From Magnetococcus marinus MC-1 (GTDB taxonomy: Bacteria > Pseudomonadota > Magnetococcia > Magnetococcales > Magnetococcaceae): DNA of 64,000 nucleotides. This document shows, one piece after another, positions 36,128 through 44,075 of this stretch. The stretch lies in contig NC_008576.1 of the NCBI RefSeq assembly GCF_000014865.1, positions 3,438,001 through 3,502,000 on the forward strand, in the 5' to 3' direction. Made by a program: the position numbers and the translations under genes. The notes under the pieces are model-generated. The model was given only the letters and a program-made list of their open reading frames with translations, was not told the origin of the DNA and did not search any database. Position 1 is the stretch's first letter. Each line of letters starts with the position of its first letter.

Positions 36128-36683
36128 GCTTCAATTCCTCAAGGGCTTTTCTCAGTTCCTGATCCAACCTCTCCTCAATCGCTCCGGCATCATTTTCGGA
36201 TGCCAGCACTGAGGAGAGCCGGTGGGGGATGGTAAAGAGCCGATCCCGTACCCGGCGGGCCAGATTGAATGCGGATACCTTCACCTCGTCACTGCTGACC
36301 AGTTGTTCCGAGCGCTCCTCAAAATCCAGTTTGACCAAGCGGGCGCTGTAGGCCTCCCGAATGGCCCGGCTGGTCTGGTAGTCCGGTGCGCCCTGTTTCA
36401 GGGGTGGTGACGGTGGTGTTTGGGATGCGAACCTCTGGGGCGGGTTCGCAGGGGGTGCGTACCCAGGGTTCGCAGTCTGGTTTGCACTGGGGTTCGCCCC
36501 CCCATTTGCAGAAATTTCGCGCTGCTGAGCGGGATTGGTATTTCGTTCCCAGGCCGCGTCTGCTTTGGCCGGATCTACCGTGCCATCCGGCTCCTTGCTA
36601 ATGCGCCCGGCCTTGATCGCCTTACGTACAGCGGCATCGGAGACGCCGCGCAGCTTGGCATACTGCCGAATGGAAACGCCCAT
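36120..36683 (-). CDS. Terminase small subunit (Nu1-like)
   Basis: The 187-residue protein starts with a helix-turn-helix typical of Nu1 (VSIRQYAKLRGVSDAAVRKA) followed by AGRISKEPDG. A Pro/Asn/Ala linker at about 55-90 holds four ANP/ANQ-type repeats, and a helical C-terminal domain (AIREAYSARLVKLDFEERSE) makes the oligomerisation part. It should recognise the cos or pac site. The linker DNA itself repeats GGTTCGCA, also found upstream of the gene. Confidence 0.85.
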   Translation of the reverse strand: MGVSIRQYAKLRGVSDAAVRKAIKAGRISKEPDGTVDPAKADAAWERNTNPAQQREISANGGANPSANQTANPGYAPPANPPQRFASQTPPSPPLKQGAPDYQTSRAIREAYSARLVKLDFEERSEQLVSSDEVKVSAFNLARRVRDRLFTIPHRLSSVLASENDAGAIEERLDQELRKALEELKHE

Positions 36684-36749
36684 TGCGCTCTCATCTATTC
36701 CTCAGTGCTGTGGTGGATGGGTGCGAACCTAAGTGCGAACCGCGAACCC
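36426..36749. repeat. GGTTCGCA repeat cluster, possible cos/pac site
   Basis: Copies of GGTTCGC(A), in either orientation, occur at 36426-36433, 36443-36450, 36467-36474, 36491-36498 (last base changed) inside the small terminase gene, and at 36722-36729, 36734-36741 and 36742-36749 in the 91 nt upstream of its start. The upstream three are non-coding and closely spaced. Lambda cosB has small-terminase sites in the same place. Confidence 0.5.
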
Positions 36750-36774
36750 GTTTTTATTACTGTCGCTAGGCAAC

Positions 36775-37653
36775 TCAAGCGCTCACGCGGAACCCATTGA
36801 TTTTACAGCGTTCCAGGTCCCGTGCGATTTTTCCAGGGGCCAACAATTGCTTCTGCCAATAGGTCATCAAGGCATTATCTCGATAGGGTTGTGAAAGCGT
36901 CTCGACCCAATCCATAAAGGGTGTGGATCCTTTTGATCTATTGCACTGGTCACATGCCACAACCAAGTTACTCACACCATGGATACCACCACTTGCAATG
37001 GGATCCATATGGTCAAGCGTGCTATTTGAAGCTATTAAATCCTCACCGCAGTATGGACACTCATCAAACTCTTTCAGCAATGCCATGGCAGACCCTTTCT
37101 CCATGGTACCGTCATGTTGATCCATCACACGGCTTTGACCACCGCTCCACTGCGATACTCTCTCTGGGTTGTCATGCTTGTAAGCCTGACTACGTACACG
37201 TTCATTGGTTTTGAACTCAGGATCTCTTTGATAGCGAATCCGATATCGATCTGCGACAGATAAACGATGATCCGACCAGGGAGTACCTTTCGACGCATAG
37301 AAGGCGTTCAACCACCAATCTGGAGCTGTCTGATATACCCAGCGGTTCCAAGCTTCAGTTGCATCCCGTTTGGCATGTCTGGCTTCTTGCCGCTCTAATG
37401 CTTCTGCCTGGACCTCGTCAATAGTACGATATTGTCGGCCTTTGTTCTCATTGATCCGGCGCCGTTCTGCCTGCCGTTGCACCTTTGTGCGCTTTCTACT
37501 CTTAAGCCTGCACCTTTCGAGTTCACACTCAGCACAATGCCCACTGATATAAAGGTTCTGCTTGTCTTTGTAGAAACGCGACGGGAAGTCAGCAATGGGC
37601 TTATCTTTGCCACACTTTTTACAGACCTTGCGTGCTGGTTTCTCTTCGTTCAT
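36775..37653 (-). CDS. HNH endonuclease
   Basis: The 292-residue protein has an N-terminal zinc ribbon-like part (CKKCGKDKPIADFPSRFY, then CAECELERC), a basic helical middle, and a C-terminal HNH domain: CPYCGEDL, TLDHMDPIASGG (catalytic His), VACDQCNRSKG. Phage HNH proteins next to terminase genes often aid DNA packaging. The ATG at 37653 follows GGGGGAAGCTC. Confidence 0.9.
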   Translation of the reverse strand: MNEEKPARKVCKKCGKDKPIADFPSRFYKDKQNLYISGHCAECELERCRLKSRKRTKVQRQAERRRINENKGRQYRTIDEVQAEALERQEARHAKRDATEAWNRWVYQTAPDWWLNAFYASKGTPWSDHRLSVADRYRIRYQRDPEFKTNERVRSQAYKHDNPERVSQWSGGQSRVMDQHDGTMEKGSAMALLKEFDECPYCGEDLIASNSTLDHMDPIASGGIHGVSNLVVACDQCNRSKGSTPFMDWVETLSQPYRDNALMTYWQKQLLAPGKIARDLERCKINGFRVSA

Positions 37654-37669
37654 GAGCTTCCCCCAATAC

Positions 37670-37699
37670 AAAAATGCCCCGTAAATTTCTCTACGAGGC
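37670..37699 (-). terminator. Rho-independent terminator, - strand
   Basis: On the - strand GCCTCGTA pairs with TACGGGGC (one U-G pair) around an 8-nt loop, then ATTTTTG. It lies 17 nt before the HNH start and would stop transcripts coming from the lysis-side genes. Confidence 0.5.
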
Positions 37700-37757
37700 C
37701 TGGATCAGGTTGAACTTGAATGAATCTGGATATTGGAGACTGTTTCTTGTACCCTAG

Positions 37758-37772
37758 TGTCAAACTTTGACA
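37758..37772. promoter_or_regulatory. Palindromic operator of the parDE operon
   Basis: TGTCAAACTTTGACA is a perfect 7-bp inverted repeat around a central C, 12 nt before the parD ATG and just ahead of AGGAGG. ParD antitoxins autorepress by binding such palindromes. Confidence 0.6.
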
Positions 37773-37784
37773 TAGGAGGTGTTC

Positions 37785-38036
37785 ATGGCCACCAACGTTA
37801 GTTTGACCCCCGAACTGGAATCCTTCGCCCGCTCTTGTGTCGAGAGCGGGCGTTTCAATAGCGTCAGCGAGGTAGTACGCCAAGCCCTACGTCGCCTTAA
37901 AGAGGATGAGGAACGCCGCACCAAGTTTGATGCCATGCTTGATGCCGTTAAAGAAGAGGCCCAACGTGAAGGGACCTATACGGCAGATCAGGTTCTGGAA
38001 GAAATGGATGAAATTATTGATCGTGTTTCAAAATGA
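37785..38036 (+). CDS. parD: ParD-like antitoxin
   Basis: The 83-residue protein has the ribbon-helix-helix start NVSLTPELESFARSCVESGR and the ParD signature SEVVRQALRRLKEDEERR, followed by an acidic toxin-binding tail. AGGAGGTGTTC precedes the ATG at 37785. The ParE start overlaps its stop (ATGA). Confidence 0.92.
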   Translation: MATNVSLTPELESFARSCVESGRFNSVSEVVRQALRRLKEDEERRTKFDAMLDAVKEEAQREGTYTADQVLEEMDEIIDRVSK

Positions 38037-38341
38037 AGCCTGCCGTTTTTACTCCTCAAGGACGGCGAGATCTTCAAGGGGCCGCCAAAGATCTTGGAAA
38101 TGAAAACCCCATGGCTGCTCGAGCGCTACGAGAGGCTATTAAAAAGGCAACCCGGCTACTTGGTGAATATCCATTCGCGGGTCAAGAGCGTACCGATATC
38201 ACTTCCCGCGATGTGAGGTTTTTAGTCGTCCATGGGTTTGAATATGTGATCGTTTATGACCCCTACCCTTCACCAGCAGAAATTCAACGTGTGCTGCATA
38301 CCAAACGGGATCTGAATGCCATTTTGGATGAGGATCACTAA
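38033..38341 (+). CDS. parE: ParE/RelE-superfamily toxin
   Basis: The 102-residue protein has the ParE fold: FTPQGRRDLQGAAKDLG, GEYPFAGQERTDI, and the C-terminal strand VHGFEYVIVYDP then LHTKRDLNAIL. ParE toxins poison DNA gyrase. The pair stabilises the prophage or acts as a defence cargo. Its stop lies 1 nt from the stop of the facing phage gene. Confidence 0.9.
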   Translation: MKPAVFTPQGRRDLQGAAKDLGNENPMAARALREAIKKATRLLGEYPFAGQERTDITSRDVRFLVVHGFEYVIVYDPYPSPAEIQRVLHTKRDLNAILDEDH

Positions 38342-38342
38342 G

Positions 38343-38939
38343 TTAATGGGCTGAAGCCATGGCCTCGGTGATGGCTTCGTTGAAGTTCTTTTGAAAACGC
38401 GACTCAACCACACCCTTGACCGTATCCATGAATCCAAAGCGGGGCTTGATCTCAACTCGATCCACAAAGCGGTACATCATCTTCAGCTTACGCCCCTTAC
38501 GACCACTACGACGCCACACAGCGTGGGTAGAGGGATCATCATGCAAGGGCGCGATAAAGTGATTGGGCTTCTTCAGCAGAGCACCAGGAAACTTCCCTGG
38601 TCGAGTCACTGACTTGGGGTCGGGACGGGCTCCCACAGGAACGCCCAGAGCATCCCCGGTTTGGGAGCGCTTGGCCCCACCGGTCTCCTGCAGGGCCATG
38701 AAAGGATCCAGCACCCGTACCGACGCTTGCAGATCATTCTTCTTCGCCGGTTTCACCCGGATGCCTTTGGCAACCCATCCGGTTCGGATGGTGAAGCGCT
38801 CTGGCAGACGGCGGCGCACTTCAGCCTGGGCATCCTGAGCCGTGCGGGTCAGCGCCAGGGCGGTGGCATATCTGACCTGCTTGGCAAGGTTGTCTGCGGC
38901 TTGCGCAACACGCCTTGTGTCGGCCTCGACACGGATCAT
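38343..38939 (-). CDS. Phage minor tail/morphogenesis-like protein
   Basis: The 198-residue basic protein has an N-terminal helix (ATALALTRTAQDAQAEVRRR) then FTIRTGWVAKGIRV, which resembles HK97 gp10/gpZ-like morphogenesis proteins that bind at the neck or tail. It is encoded away from the tail operon, among lysis genes. Its start overlaps the upstream gene (ATGA). Confidence 0.6.
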   Translation of the reverse strand: MIRVEADTRRVAQAADNLAKQVRYATALALTRTAQDAQAEVRRRLPERFTIRTGWVAKGIRVKPAKKNDLQASVRVLDPFMALQETGGAKRSQTGDALGVPVGARPDPKSVTRPGKFPGALLKKPNHFIAPLHDDPSTHAVWRRSGRKGRKLKMMYRFVDRVEIKPRFGFMDTVKGVVESRFQKNFNEAITEAMASAH

Positions 38940-39232
38940 TTGTGGCAGACCTCTTCCACCAGATCTACCCGCCCTTCAAGAGCTTTGATAGCTTGGTCAC
39001 GCAGAGCAAAGTCACGGTGCGCATCAGTGGCCCGATAGCGTTCAAAGGACGCCTCGTCCACCCGCGCAGCCAGGGCATCCACCCGGCCACTGAGGATGGC
39101 GAGTTCAACACGCATCTGCTCGATCGTGCTCAACTGCCATGCCATCAGTGCAGCTACACCCATGGTCAACACAGTCTGGACATGCCGTTCCAGGCCACGA
39201 CGGCGTTCAACCGTCACTTCTTGTGGGCTCAC
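38936..39232 (-). CDS. Small membrane-anchored coiled-coil protein, lysis region
   Basis: A 98-residue protein with a membrane segment near residues 19-33 (VQTVLTMGVAALMAWQLS) and a coiled coil after it (LAILSGRVDALAARVDEA). GTG start at 39232 overlaps the holin-like stop. The layout resembles an Rz-type inner spanin or an accessory holin. Confidence 0.6.
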   Translation of the reverse strand: MSPQEVTVERRRGLERHVQTVLTMGVAALMAWQLSTIEQMRVELAILSGRVDALAARVDEASFERYRATDAHRDFALRDQAIKALEGRVDLVEEVCHK

Positions 39233-39417
39233 GAACGATCCCCTTTTTCCGCGATGAATACCGAAGCCAGAGCCGCCCCAGCTGCCAGCAACTCGGTTAT
39301 GGCTCCCGTCTGCTCATGGCTTAGTCCAAACATGGCCAGAAGAACGGCCACGCCACTCCAGGACGAGGGCTCTTTCACACGACCAAGAACGGTTTTTACC
39401 AGCAGGGAAATGGGCAT
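39229..39417 (-). CDS. Holin-like small membrane protein
   Basis: A 62-residue protein with two hydrophobic stretches (VAVLLAMFGLS and TELLAAGAALASVFIA) and charged ends, as in small phage holins. ATG 39417 follows GGAGG. The endolysin gene lies upstream, with an IHF-like gene between on the other strand. Confidence 0.6.
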   Translation of the reverse strand: MPISLLVKTVLGRVKEPSSWSGVAVLLAMFGLSHEQTGAITELLAAGAALASVFIAEKGDRS

Positions 39418-39519
39418 CTCTTCTACCTCCAAGACAGAATCTATTGCAAACCGGCAGATGCTTCGATATACATCTGAAGGCACTGTATTCGTTAATCAAT
39501 CCAACAAACTGGATCAATC

Positions 39520-39795
39520 ATGACTAAATCTGAACTCATTTTGGCAGTAGCTGAGCAAAACACTTTGCACAAGCAATCCGCAGTTATGGTCGTCGACATG
39601 GTTTTCAATGAACTTGGTAAGGCATTAGCCAAAGGGGAAAGAGTTGAGCTTCGAGGCTTTGGCGTATTTGAGCCAAGAGCCAGAAAGCCCCGCACTGCTA
39701 AAAACCCAAAGACAGGTGAAAAAGTGAATGTAGAGCCCAAAACAGCCGTGCACTTCAAGCCTGGGCTGGATATGCGCAAGCGCGTTGACTACTGA
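39520..39795 (+). CDS. IHF/HU-family DNA-binding protein
   Basis: The 91-residue protein is a full HU/IHF protein: TKSELILAVAEQN at the start, the beta-arm signature RVELRGFGVFEPRARKPRTA, and the end VHFKPGLDMRKRV. It is closest in look to IHF beta. It may bend DNA for integration or packaging, or alter host control. It lies on the opposite strand between holin and endolysin genes and stops 2 nt from the endolysin stop. Confidence 0.92.
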   Translation: MTKSELILAVAEQNTLHKQSAVMVVDMVFNELGKALAKGERVELRGFGVFEPRARKPRTAKNPKTGEKVNVEPKTAVHFKPGLDMRKRVDY

Positions 39796-39797
39796 GG

Positions 39798-40190
39798 TCA
39801 GTACGACCAAATTGTTGGCCGAGGCTGACCAGGTGCTGCATCCAGGGTGTCCAGGTGGATGAAACGGGACTTGTGCTGGCCTCTCTGGCTAACCCCGATG
39901 CCGGTAAACCCATGGTGCATGGCCAACGCCATCAGGGTATGGGCATCTTCACCGGAGACCTGTACGTCTACAGCCCTGCCGGTGGTGTGAGGTCCATTGG
40001 ATCCGGTTGTGGATACAGATGCGTTGTGGTTGGGGCAGCGGTATGCGCTGTTGACGATAATGGGTTTGCCATAGGCCATGCGGAGTTCTTCAAGCCGAGC
40101 CATGAAACGCTCGTCCATCACCGACCGGCCACAGCCACAATGGCATTGCAGTTCAGCATGGGAGAAATGTGGCCAATGCTGTTCAGACAT
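39798..40190 (-). CDS. Endolysin, M15-family peptidase
   Basis: The 130-residue protein carries the Peptidase_M15_3 motifs: IVNSAYRCPNHN, zinc ligands in GPHTTGRAVDV (H and D) and RFIHLDT (H). It should cut peptide cross-links in peptidoglycan as a D-Ala-D-Ala type endopeptidase. ATG 40190 is chosen for its spacing from GGAGGGG. It overlaps the end of a 40-residue membrane protein by 8 nt. Confidence 0.88.
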   Translation of the reverse strand: MSEQHWPHFSHAELQCHCGCGRSVMDERFMARLEELRMAYGKPIIVNSAYRCPNHNASVSTTGSNGPHTTGRAVDVQVSGEDAHTLMALAMHHGFTGIGVSQRGQHKSRFIHLDTLDAAPGQPRPTIWSY

Positions 40191-40305
40191 GCTCTTCACC
40201 CCCTCCGAGCAGGATGCGTAACAGCACGCCCGTCATGGCCACGGCAAAAAGCCCGATGATCAGCGACCCAGCCACCGTAGCCACCATCAGCAGTGAAGTT
40301 CCCAT
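40183..40305 (-). CDS. 40-residue single-span membrane protein (possible holin)
   Basis: ATG 40305 after GGGGGTAGAG. Residues 4-30 are a continuous hydrophobic span (LLMVATVAGSLIIGLFAVAM) followed by a short charged tail GGGEEHV. It immediately precedes and overlaps the endolysin gene, the usual place of a holin or pinholin. Confidence 0.6.
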   Translation of the reverse strand: MGTSLLMVATVAGSLIIGLFAVAMTGVLLRILLGGGEEHV

Positions 40306-40325
40306 CTCTACCCCCATAAACGGCT

Positions 40326-40358
40326 AAACCCACCGCCAGGTTGCCCCGGGGTGGGTTT
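40326..40358. terminator. Possible terminator hairpin
   Basis: AAACCCACC (40326-40334) pairs with GGTGGGTTT (40350-40358) around a 15-nt loop. There is no clear T-run, so termination is uncertain. It lies between the regulator gene ending at 40436 and the lysis genes. Confidence 0.3.
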
Positions 40359-40435
40359 CTCGTGTTTCGTGCGATGCGGGTCTTCTGCCCGACTATAGCG
40401 CTAATACTACCAAAATCTGCCGATCGTGTCTGGAA

Positions 40436-40843
40436 CTAAAACGTCCGGACACGTTTTCCTTGGTTAAGCACAGCCACGACTTGGAAAATGGCTGACTTCC
40501 AATGTGCTGCAAGCGTTGATCTGGCGCGACCAAATCGCCGCATGAGCAATTTCCAAGGCACCCTTTCGGCACGGTACCAAACCAAGCGCCGATGATCCGG
40601 CTCAAGCCATTCCAACCACCCCATCACCTCATCAAGGCGGTCGATGGCAGATGGGGAAGGTGGTCCCAGCCTAGCCTCTGCCGTACCCCAGCCGTAGGCA
40701 TCGTAAAATTCATGGATCACCTCCGGCCAAGCAGAACGAACCTCCTCAGGCTTGAGTCCCTTCACAGGCAACCGCTTCATCGTGAACGCTGCCTCTTCTA
40801 ACCGTTTTGCTACAGCTGGAGCATCCCATTTCTGCTCACGCAT
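40436..40843 (-). CDS. Phage regulatory-type protein (DUF6362-like)
   Basis: A 135-residue protein starting at ATG 40843 after AAGGGG. It has EAAFTMKRLPVKGLKPEEVR, WLEWLEPDHRRLVWYRAER and a C-terminal helix-turn-helix-like RRFGRARSTLAAHW, matching a family of late-operon proteins in proteobacterial phages. Possible control of late genes; not proven. Confidence 0.65.
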   Translation of the reverse strand: MREQKWDAPAVAKRLEEAAFTMKRLPVKGLKPEEVRSAWPEVIHEFYDAYGWGTAEARLGPPSPSAIDRLDEVMGWLEWLEPDHRRLVWYRAERVPWKLLMRRFGRARSTLAAHWKSAIFQVVAVLNQGKRVRTF

Positions 40844-41054
40844 GACACATCCCCTTGCGACGATTTTGGCCATAAAGCCGATCCCCCAGTTGCTTGACCA
40901 ACTCCCGCTCTGGCCAGCTGAGGCGATTGTCATCGTGCGACACCACCAGGATGCCGTGGCGATTCCAACCATTTCGCTTCTGCTCATCCACATCAACTTG
41001 GCTGCCCTGAAACCGGGCCAAGGGGCTGCGGGGTTGGTTGGGTCCGCCGTTCAT
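40836..41054 (-). CDS. Small phage protein of unknown function
   Basis: A 72-residue protein whose start overlaps the resolvase-like stop (ATGA) and whose stop overlaps the next start by 8 nt, so it is part of a tightly coupled chain. The C-terminal part LSWPERELVKQLGDRLYG is helical. Confidence 0.6.
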   Translation of the reverse strand: MNGGPNQPRSPLARFQGSQVDVDEQKRNGWNRHGILVVSHDDNRLSWPERELVKQLGDRLYGQNRRKGMCHA

Positions 41055-41551
41055 CGCGCGCCTCCCTGCCCTAGCACGCAGTGCAGCAGGGCAAGTGCGT
41101 CACTCTCGTTGTCATCGGCTGGATTGTGCCCCAGACGCTTCATGGCGTGAATCACCTGCTCCTTGCTGGCGTTGCCTTTACCGGCAGCTGATTTTTTGAT
41201 GCTGCCCACGGGCACCCCCATGTAGGGCACCTCGTGGTGCTCTGCCCAGGCGGTGAGGTGGGCCAGGAACCCGCCATACACATGGGCTGCTGTCGTTCCG
41301 ATATGCCTGCGTACTTCCTCAAACAGGATCTGTCCTACATCGCTGGTGAAGTGCATCTCATCCAGCCAGGCTTTGAACCTGACCCACTGCATACCACCCC
41401 CTTCAAACCGGCCCAGCTTGAACGACACCGTGCCGCTGGTGATGGTCCCATCTGGGTGGCGCAGTGCCCATCCCATCTGGGTACCAAGATCCAGGGCCAA
41501 CACTGCCCTGTTTTCATCTGCGCCCCGATGGGGCAAACTCTGAGTAGCCAT
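41051..41551 (-). CDS. RuvC-like Holliday junction resolvase
   Basis: The 166-residue protein has an RNase H-like fold: first acidic strand AVLALDLGTQMGWAL, Glu in ILFEEVRRHIG, and the C-terminal acidic pair in NPADDNESDALALL. Phage RuvC-like enzymes clear branched DNA before packaging. GGAGGAAGAT precedes the ATG. Confidence 0.82.
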   Translation of the reverse strand: MATQSLPHRGADENRAVLALDLGTQMGWALRHPDGTITSGTVSFKLGRFEGGGMQWVRFKAWLDEMHFTSDVGQILFEEVRRHIGTTAAHVYGGFLAHLTAWAEHHEVPYMGVPVGSIKKSAAGKGNASKEQVIHAMKRLGHNPADDNESDALALLHCVLGQGGAR

Positions 41552-41724
41552 ATCTTCCTCCGTTGGCTGATGTGGTCAGGACGGTGGTGCAGGTCTTGGC
41601 GGAGCTCACCACCGTCCGTCTGAAACAGACCCCTTTTTTTCGGGTACCGGGTTGTACATATCTGTTCATCATGGGGGTGGGTCTTGGGGACCACCCCATG
41701 TATGTATATACATAGGAATTCCTA

Positions 41725-41890
41725 GGAACGTTTTTCTTTATTAAAATCAACACGATAAATGTTCCTAGGAACGTTTCCGGAACGACTTTTCCCGGAACGT
41801 TTTTTATTTAAATAATTCATATACATAAATGTTCCGGATGGACATCCGGAACGATTCGTTCCTGGCCGTTCCGGATGTTTTCCCGGAACG
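41725..41890. repeat. GGAACG iteron-like repeat cluster
   Basis: GGAACG occurs directly at 41725, 41768, 41779, 41794, 41848 and 41885, and inverted (CGTTCC) at 41857 and 41867, with near copies at 41760 and 41830. Three are followed by TTTTT. Two perfect palindromes are included: GTTCCTAGGAAC (41761-41772) and GTTCCGGATG-GA-CATCCGGAAC (41831-41852). The stretch is AT-rich and is the only large gap (41552-41912) between the primase-helicase and resolvase genes. It could be a replication origin or a multi-site operator. Confidence 0.65.
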
Positions 41891-41912
41891 TTTTTATGCA
41901 CTGCAAAATCCA

Positions 41913-44075
41913 CTATTCACCCCCCTGTATGCTGTGACTCTGGGAGCCCGCACCGACCTGAAATTGGCCGACGCCAACAGCAAATTCACCATCGGGAACA
42001 TCCAGGTATTTTTTCAATTTGCTGTCCCCAGCAACGCAGAGAACAATTTTCCCCAGCTGTAGTAGCAGGTCAGTCATATGCACCAACCTGTCTCTTCCGA
42101 CGCTGCGCAGATCATCTGGCAACTCTGAGCGCCGTTCGTAGAGCCCGTTGCCCCCTGTTTTGGTATATGGCTGCCCACCAGATGCAGCGTTTCCCACGGC
42201 TGTAACCAATAGATCCATCAGCTCAGGCTGCTTTGATCCCAGTCGCTCAAGATCCATCGTCCGGTCAGACAAGAGCCCACTGTTGGGATTACGGGCATAG
42301 ATCCGTACCGTCTTGTCTGTAGGCCAGTTGCTCTTTACAACAGCGCCTCGGTAGACACTCTCTCTCTGAAAGCGCTGGCCAATCAGTTTACAAACCTTTT
42401 TGGCTTCAGAATCCTCAACCTCCCAGAGGGCATAGGACCACCGACCGCTATCGACAAGCGCCGTGGTGCCACGAATGGCCTCTCGCGCCTCTGCAGCAGT
42501 TCCGATGGTCTTACCACTGTTTTTCTTGAAATGGTGTGTTGCCAGTACGGTAGCACCGGTCTCGGCAGCGATACGTCCCAAACCAGAAAAGAAGAGCGCC
42601 CCAGCGGCGGGGTCACTGTTAACATCACCCCCTGCAAAGTTCTGCAGCGGATCAATGACCACCAGCCGGAGGTTGGGGATCTCCAAAAGCTCCTCCCTAA
42701 TGTCATGAAACTCTTCCGACAGGATTGGTCCCTCACGACTCATGCTTATCAGCGGCAACGTACCGCCCGCATTGGGCATGGGCACAATAATCAGCCGTTT
42801 GGGATTGGGCCGTCCTGGTAACACCTCAAAGAGACGTCTATGCACCTCTGCGTGATCATCCTCTGCGGTTAGCATGACAGCGGTGCCGGTTGCAGGCACT
42901 ATCGGACCACCAAGCGCTTCCAGCGGGATGGGGTTTCCACTTTCGGAAAGCGCCACTTTGGCAGCCAGATCCATTAACAGCATGCTTTTCCCTGCGCCAC
43001 CAATGGCTGCAAACATACCGGGCACCCCCAGTGGCAGAACGCCTTCTATCAGCCATTCACGATGAGGGGGTGGCCCCTCATAGCGATCCAGCGTCCAATC
43101 CATCAATCGGATGCGACGTTTTCTACCTTTTGGCTCCTGTCGAAGTGCGTGGTGTATAAACGCACGCACATCCATCCCCTCAGCCACGGCATCAGCAGCA
43201 TCCCATTTTTCAGATTTTCCCTCTGGCGGTGTGAGAATGGACACTTCCCGAACGCCCGCGTTTCTGGCTGCCTGTGATGCCAATTGGGCGTACTCCCATC
43301 CTGCCTTGTCTCGGTCGGGCCAGATGATTACCCGTTTACCCTGGAGAATGCTCCAATCAGCGCGGTTGATCTGCCCTTTGGAGCCTAGAGATGTGGTCGC
43401 CGGGATTCCCGCATCGATGAGCGCCTGGGCGCTCTTTTCCCCTTCGACCAGCACCACCTCAGCGGCTTGCATGATTCCAGGTAGGTTGTAGAGGGGCGTC
43501 ACCGCTGGCGACTGCCACTTGCCGGTGCGCACATCCAGGGGCCGAAACTCCTTTCGGCGGCCCGGAGGATCGTAACGGTAGACACAGACCAGTAGTTGGC
43601 CATTGGTATCGAAATAGTCCCACTTACCGGTATGGGGCCCCAACTCATCCATGGGGGGTTCACGCCGTTGAGTGGGTTGCATCGATACAGGTGGTAATCT
43701 CACGGACTCTCCCAGCCAGCCGCGCACATCATCCATGACGTCACGGAACTGGGTGCGGGTGTCCATGCCTCGTGACCGGGCCCACAGGTCCAGGATGTCG
43801 CCACCCGAACCCGCAGCATGGTCATACCAGACCCCGGCCTTTTCTCCCGTCAGCTCAACCTTCATGCTCTCACCGGGGTTGCCCTCCACATCTCCGATGA
43901 AGAACTGCCCATGACGAACCTTCCCGGCAGGCAAAAGGTGATACAGCACCGACTCAATCTGGCTCTGCAAACGTGCTTTTATCTCCTCCTTTTCATGATG
44001 CTGTTCTGCAACAGAGGAAAACTCCTGCTGTCCACCCGCATCATTGAAATCGAGATATGGAGTCCAATTATTCAT
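41913..44075 (-). CDS. Phage primase-helicase (TOPRIM plus RepA-like ATPase)
   Basis: The 720-residue protein joins an N-terminal primase-like part (GVWYDHAAGSGGDILDLWAR near residue 85), a TOPRIM-like domain (VVLVEGEKSAQALIDAG near 212; VIIWPDRDKAGWEYA near 252) and a hexameric helicase ATPase (MFAAIGGAGKSMLLMDLA near 355; LRLVVIDPLQNFAGGD near 470). It should prime and unwind phage DNA. The start overlaps the upstream nuclease stop. The iteron cluster follows its end. Confidence 0.9.
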   Translation of the reverse strand: MNNWTPYLDFNDAGGQQEFSSVAEQHHEKEEIKARLQSQIESVLYHLLPAGKVRHGQFFIGDVEGNPGESMKVELTGEKAGVWYDHAAGSGGDILDLWARSRGMDTRTQFRDVMDDVRGWLGESVRLPPVSMQPTQRREPPMDELGPHTGKWDYFDTNGQLLVCVYRYDPPGRRKEFRPLDVRTGKWQSPAVTPLYNLPGIMQAAEVVLVEGEKSAQALIDAGIPATTSLGSKGQINRADWSILQGKRVIIWPDRDKAGWEYAQLASQAARNAGVREVSILTPPEGKSEKWDAADAVAEGMDVRAFIHHALRQEPKGRKRRIRLMDWTLDRYEGPPPHREWLIEGVLPLGVPGMFAAIGGAGKSMLLMDLAAKVALSESGNPIPLEALGGPIVPATGTAVMLTAEDDHAEVHRRLFEVLPGRPNPKRLIIVPMPNAGGTLPLISMSREGPILSEEFHDIREELLEIPNLRLVVIDPLQNFAGGDVNSDPAAGALFFSGLGRIAAETGATVLATHHFKKNSGKTIGTAAEAREAIRGTTALVDSGRWSYALWEVEDSEAKKVCKLIGQRFQRESVYRGAVVKSNWPTDKTVRIYARNPNSGLLSDRTMDLERLGSKQPELMDLLVTAVGNAASGGQPYTKTGGNGLYERRSELPDDLRSVGRDRLVHMTDLLLQLGKIVLCVAGDSKLKKYLDVPDGEFAVGVGQFQVGAGSQSHSIQGGE

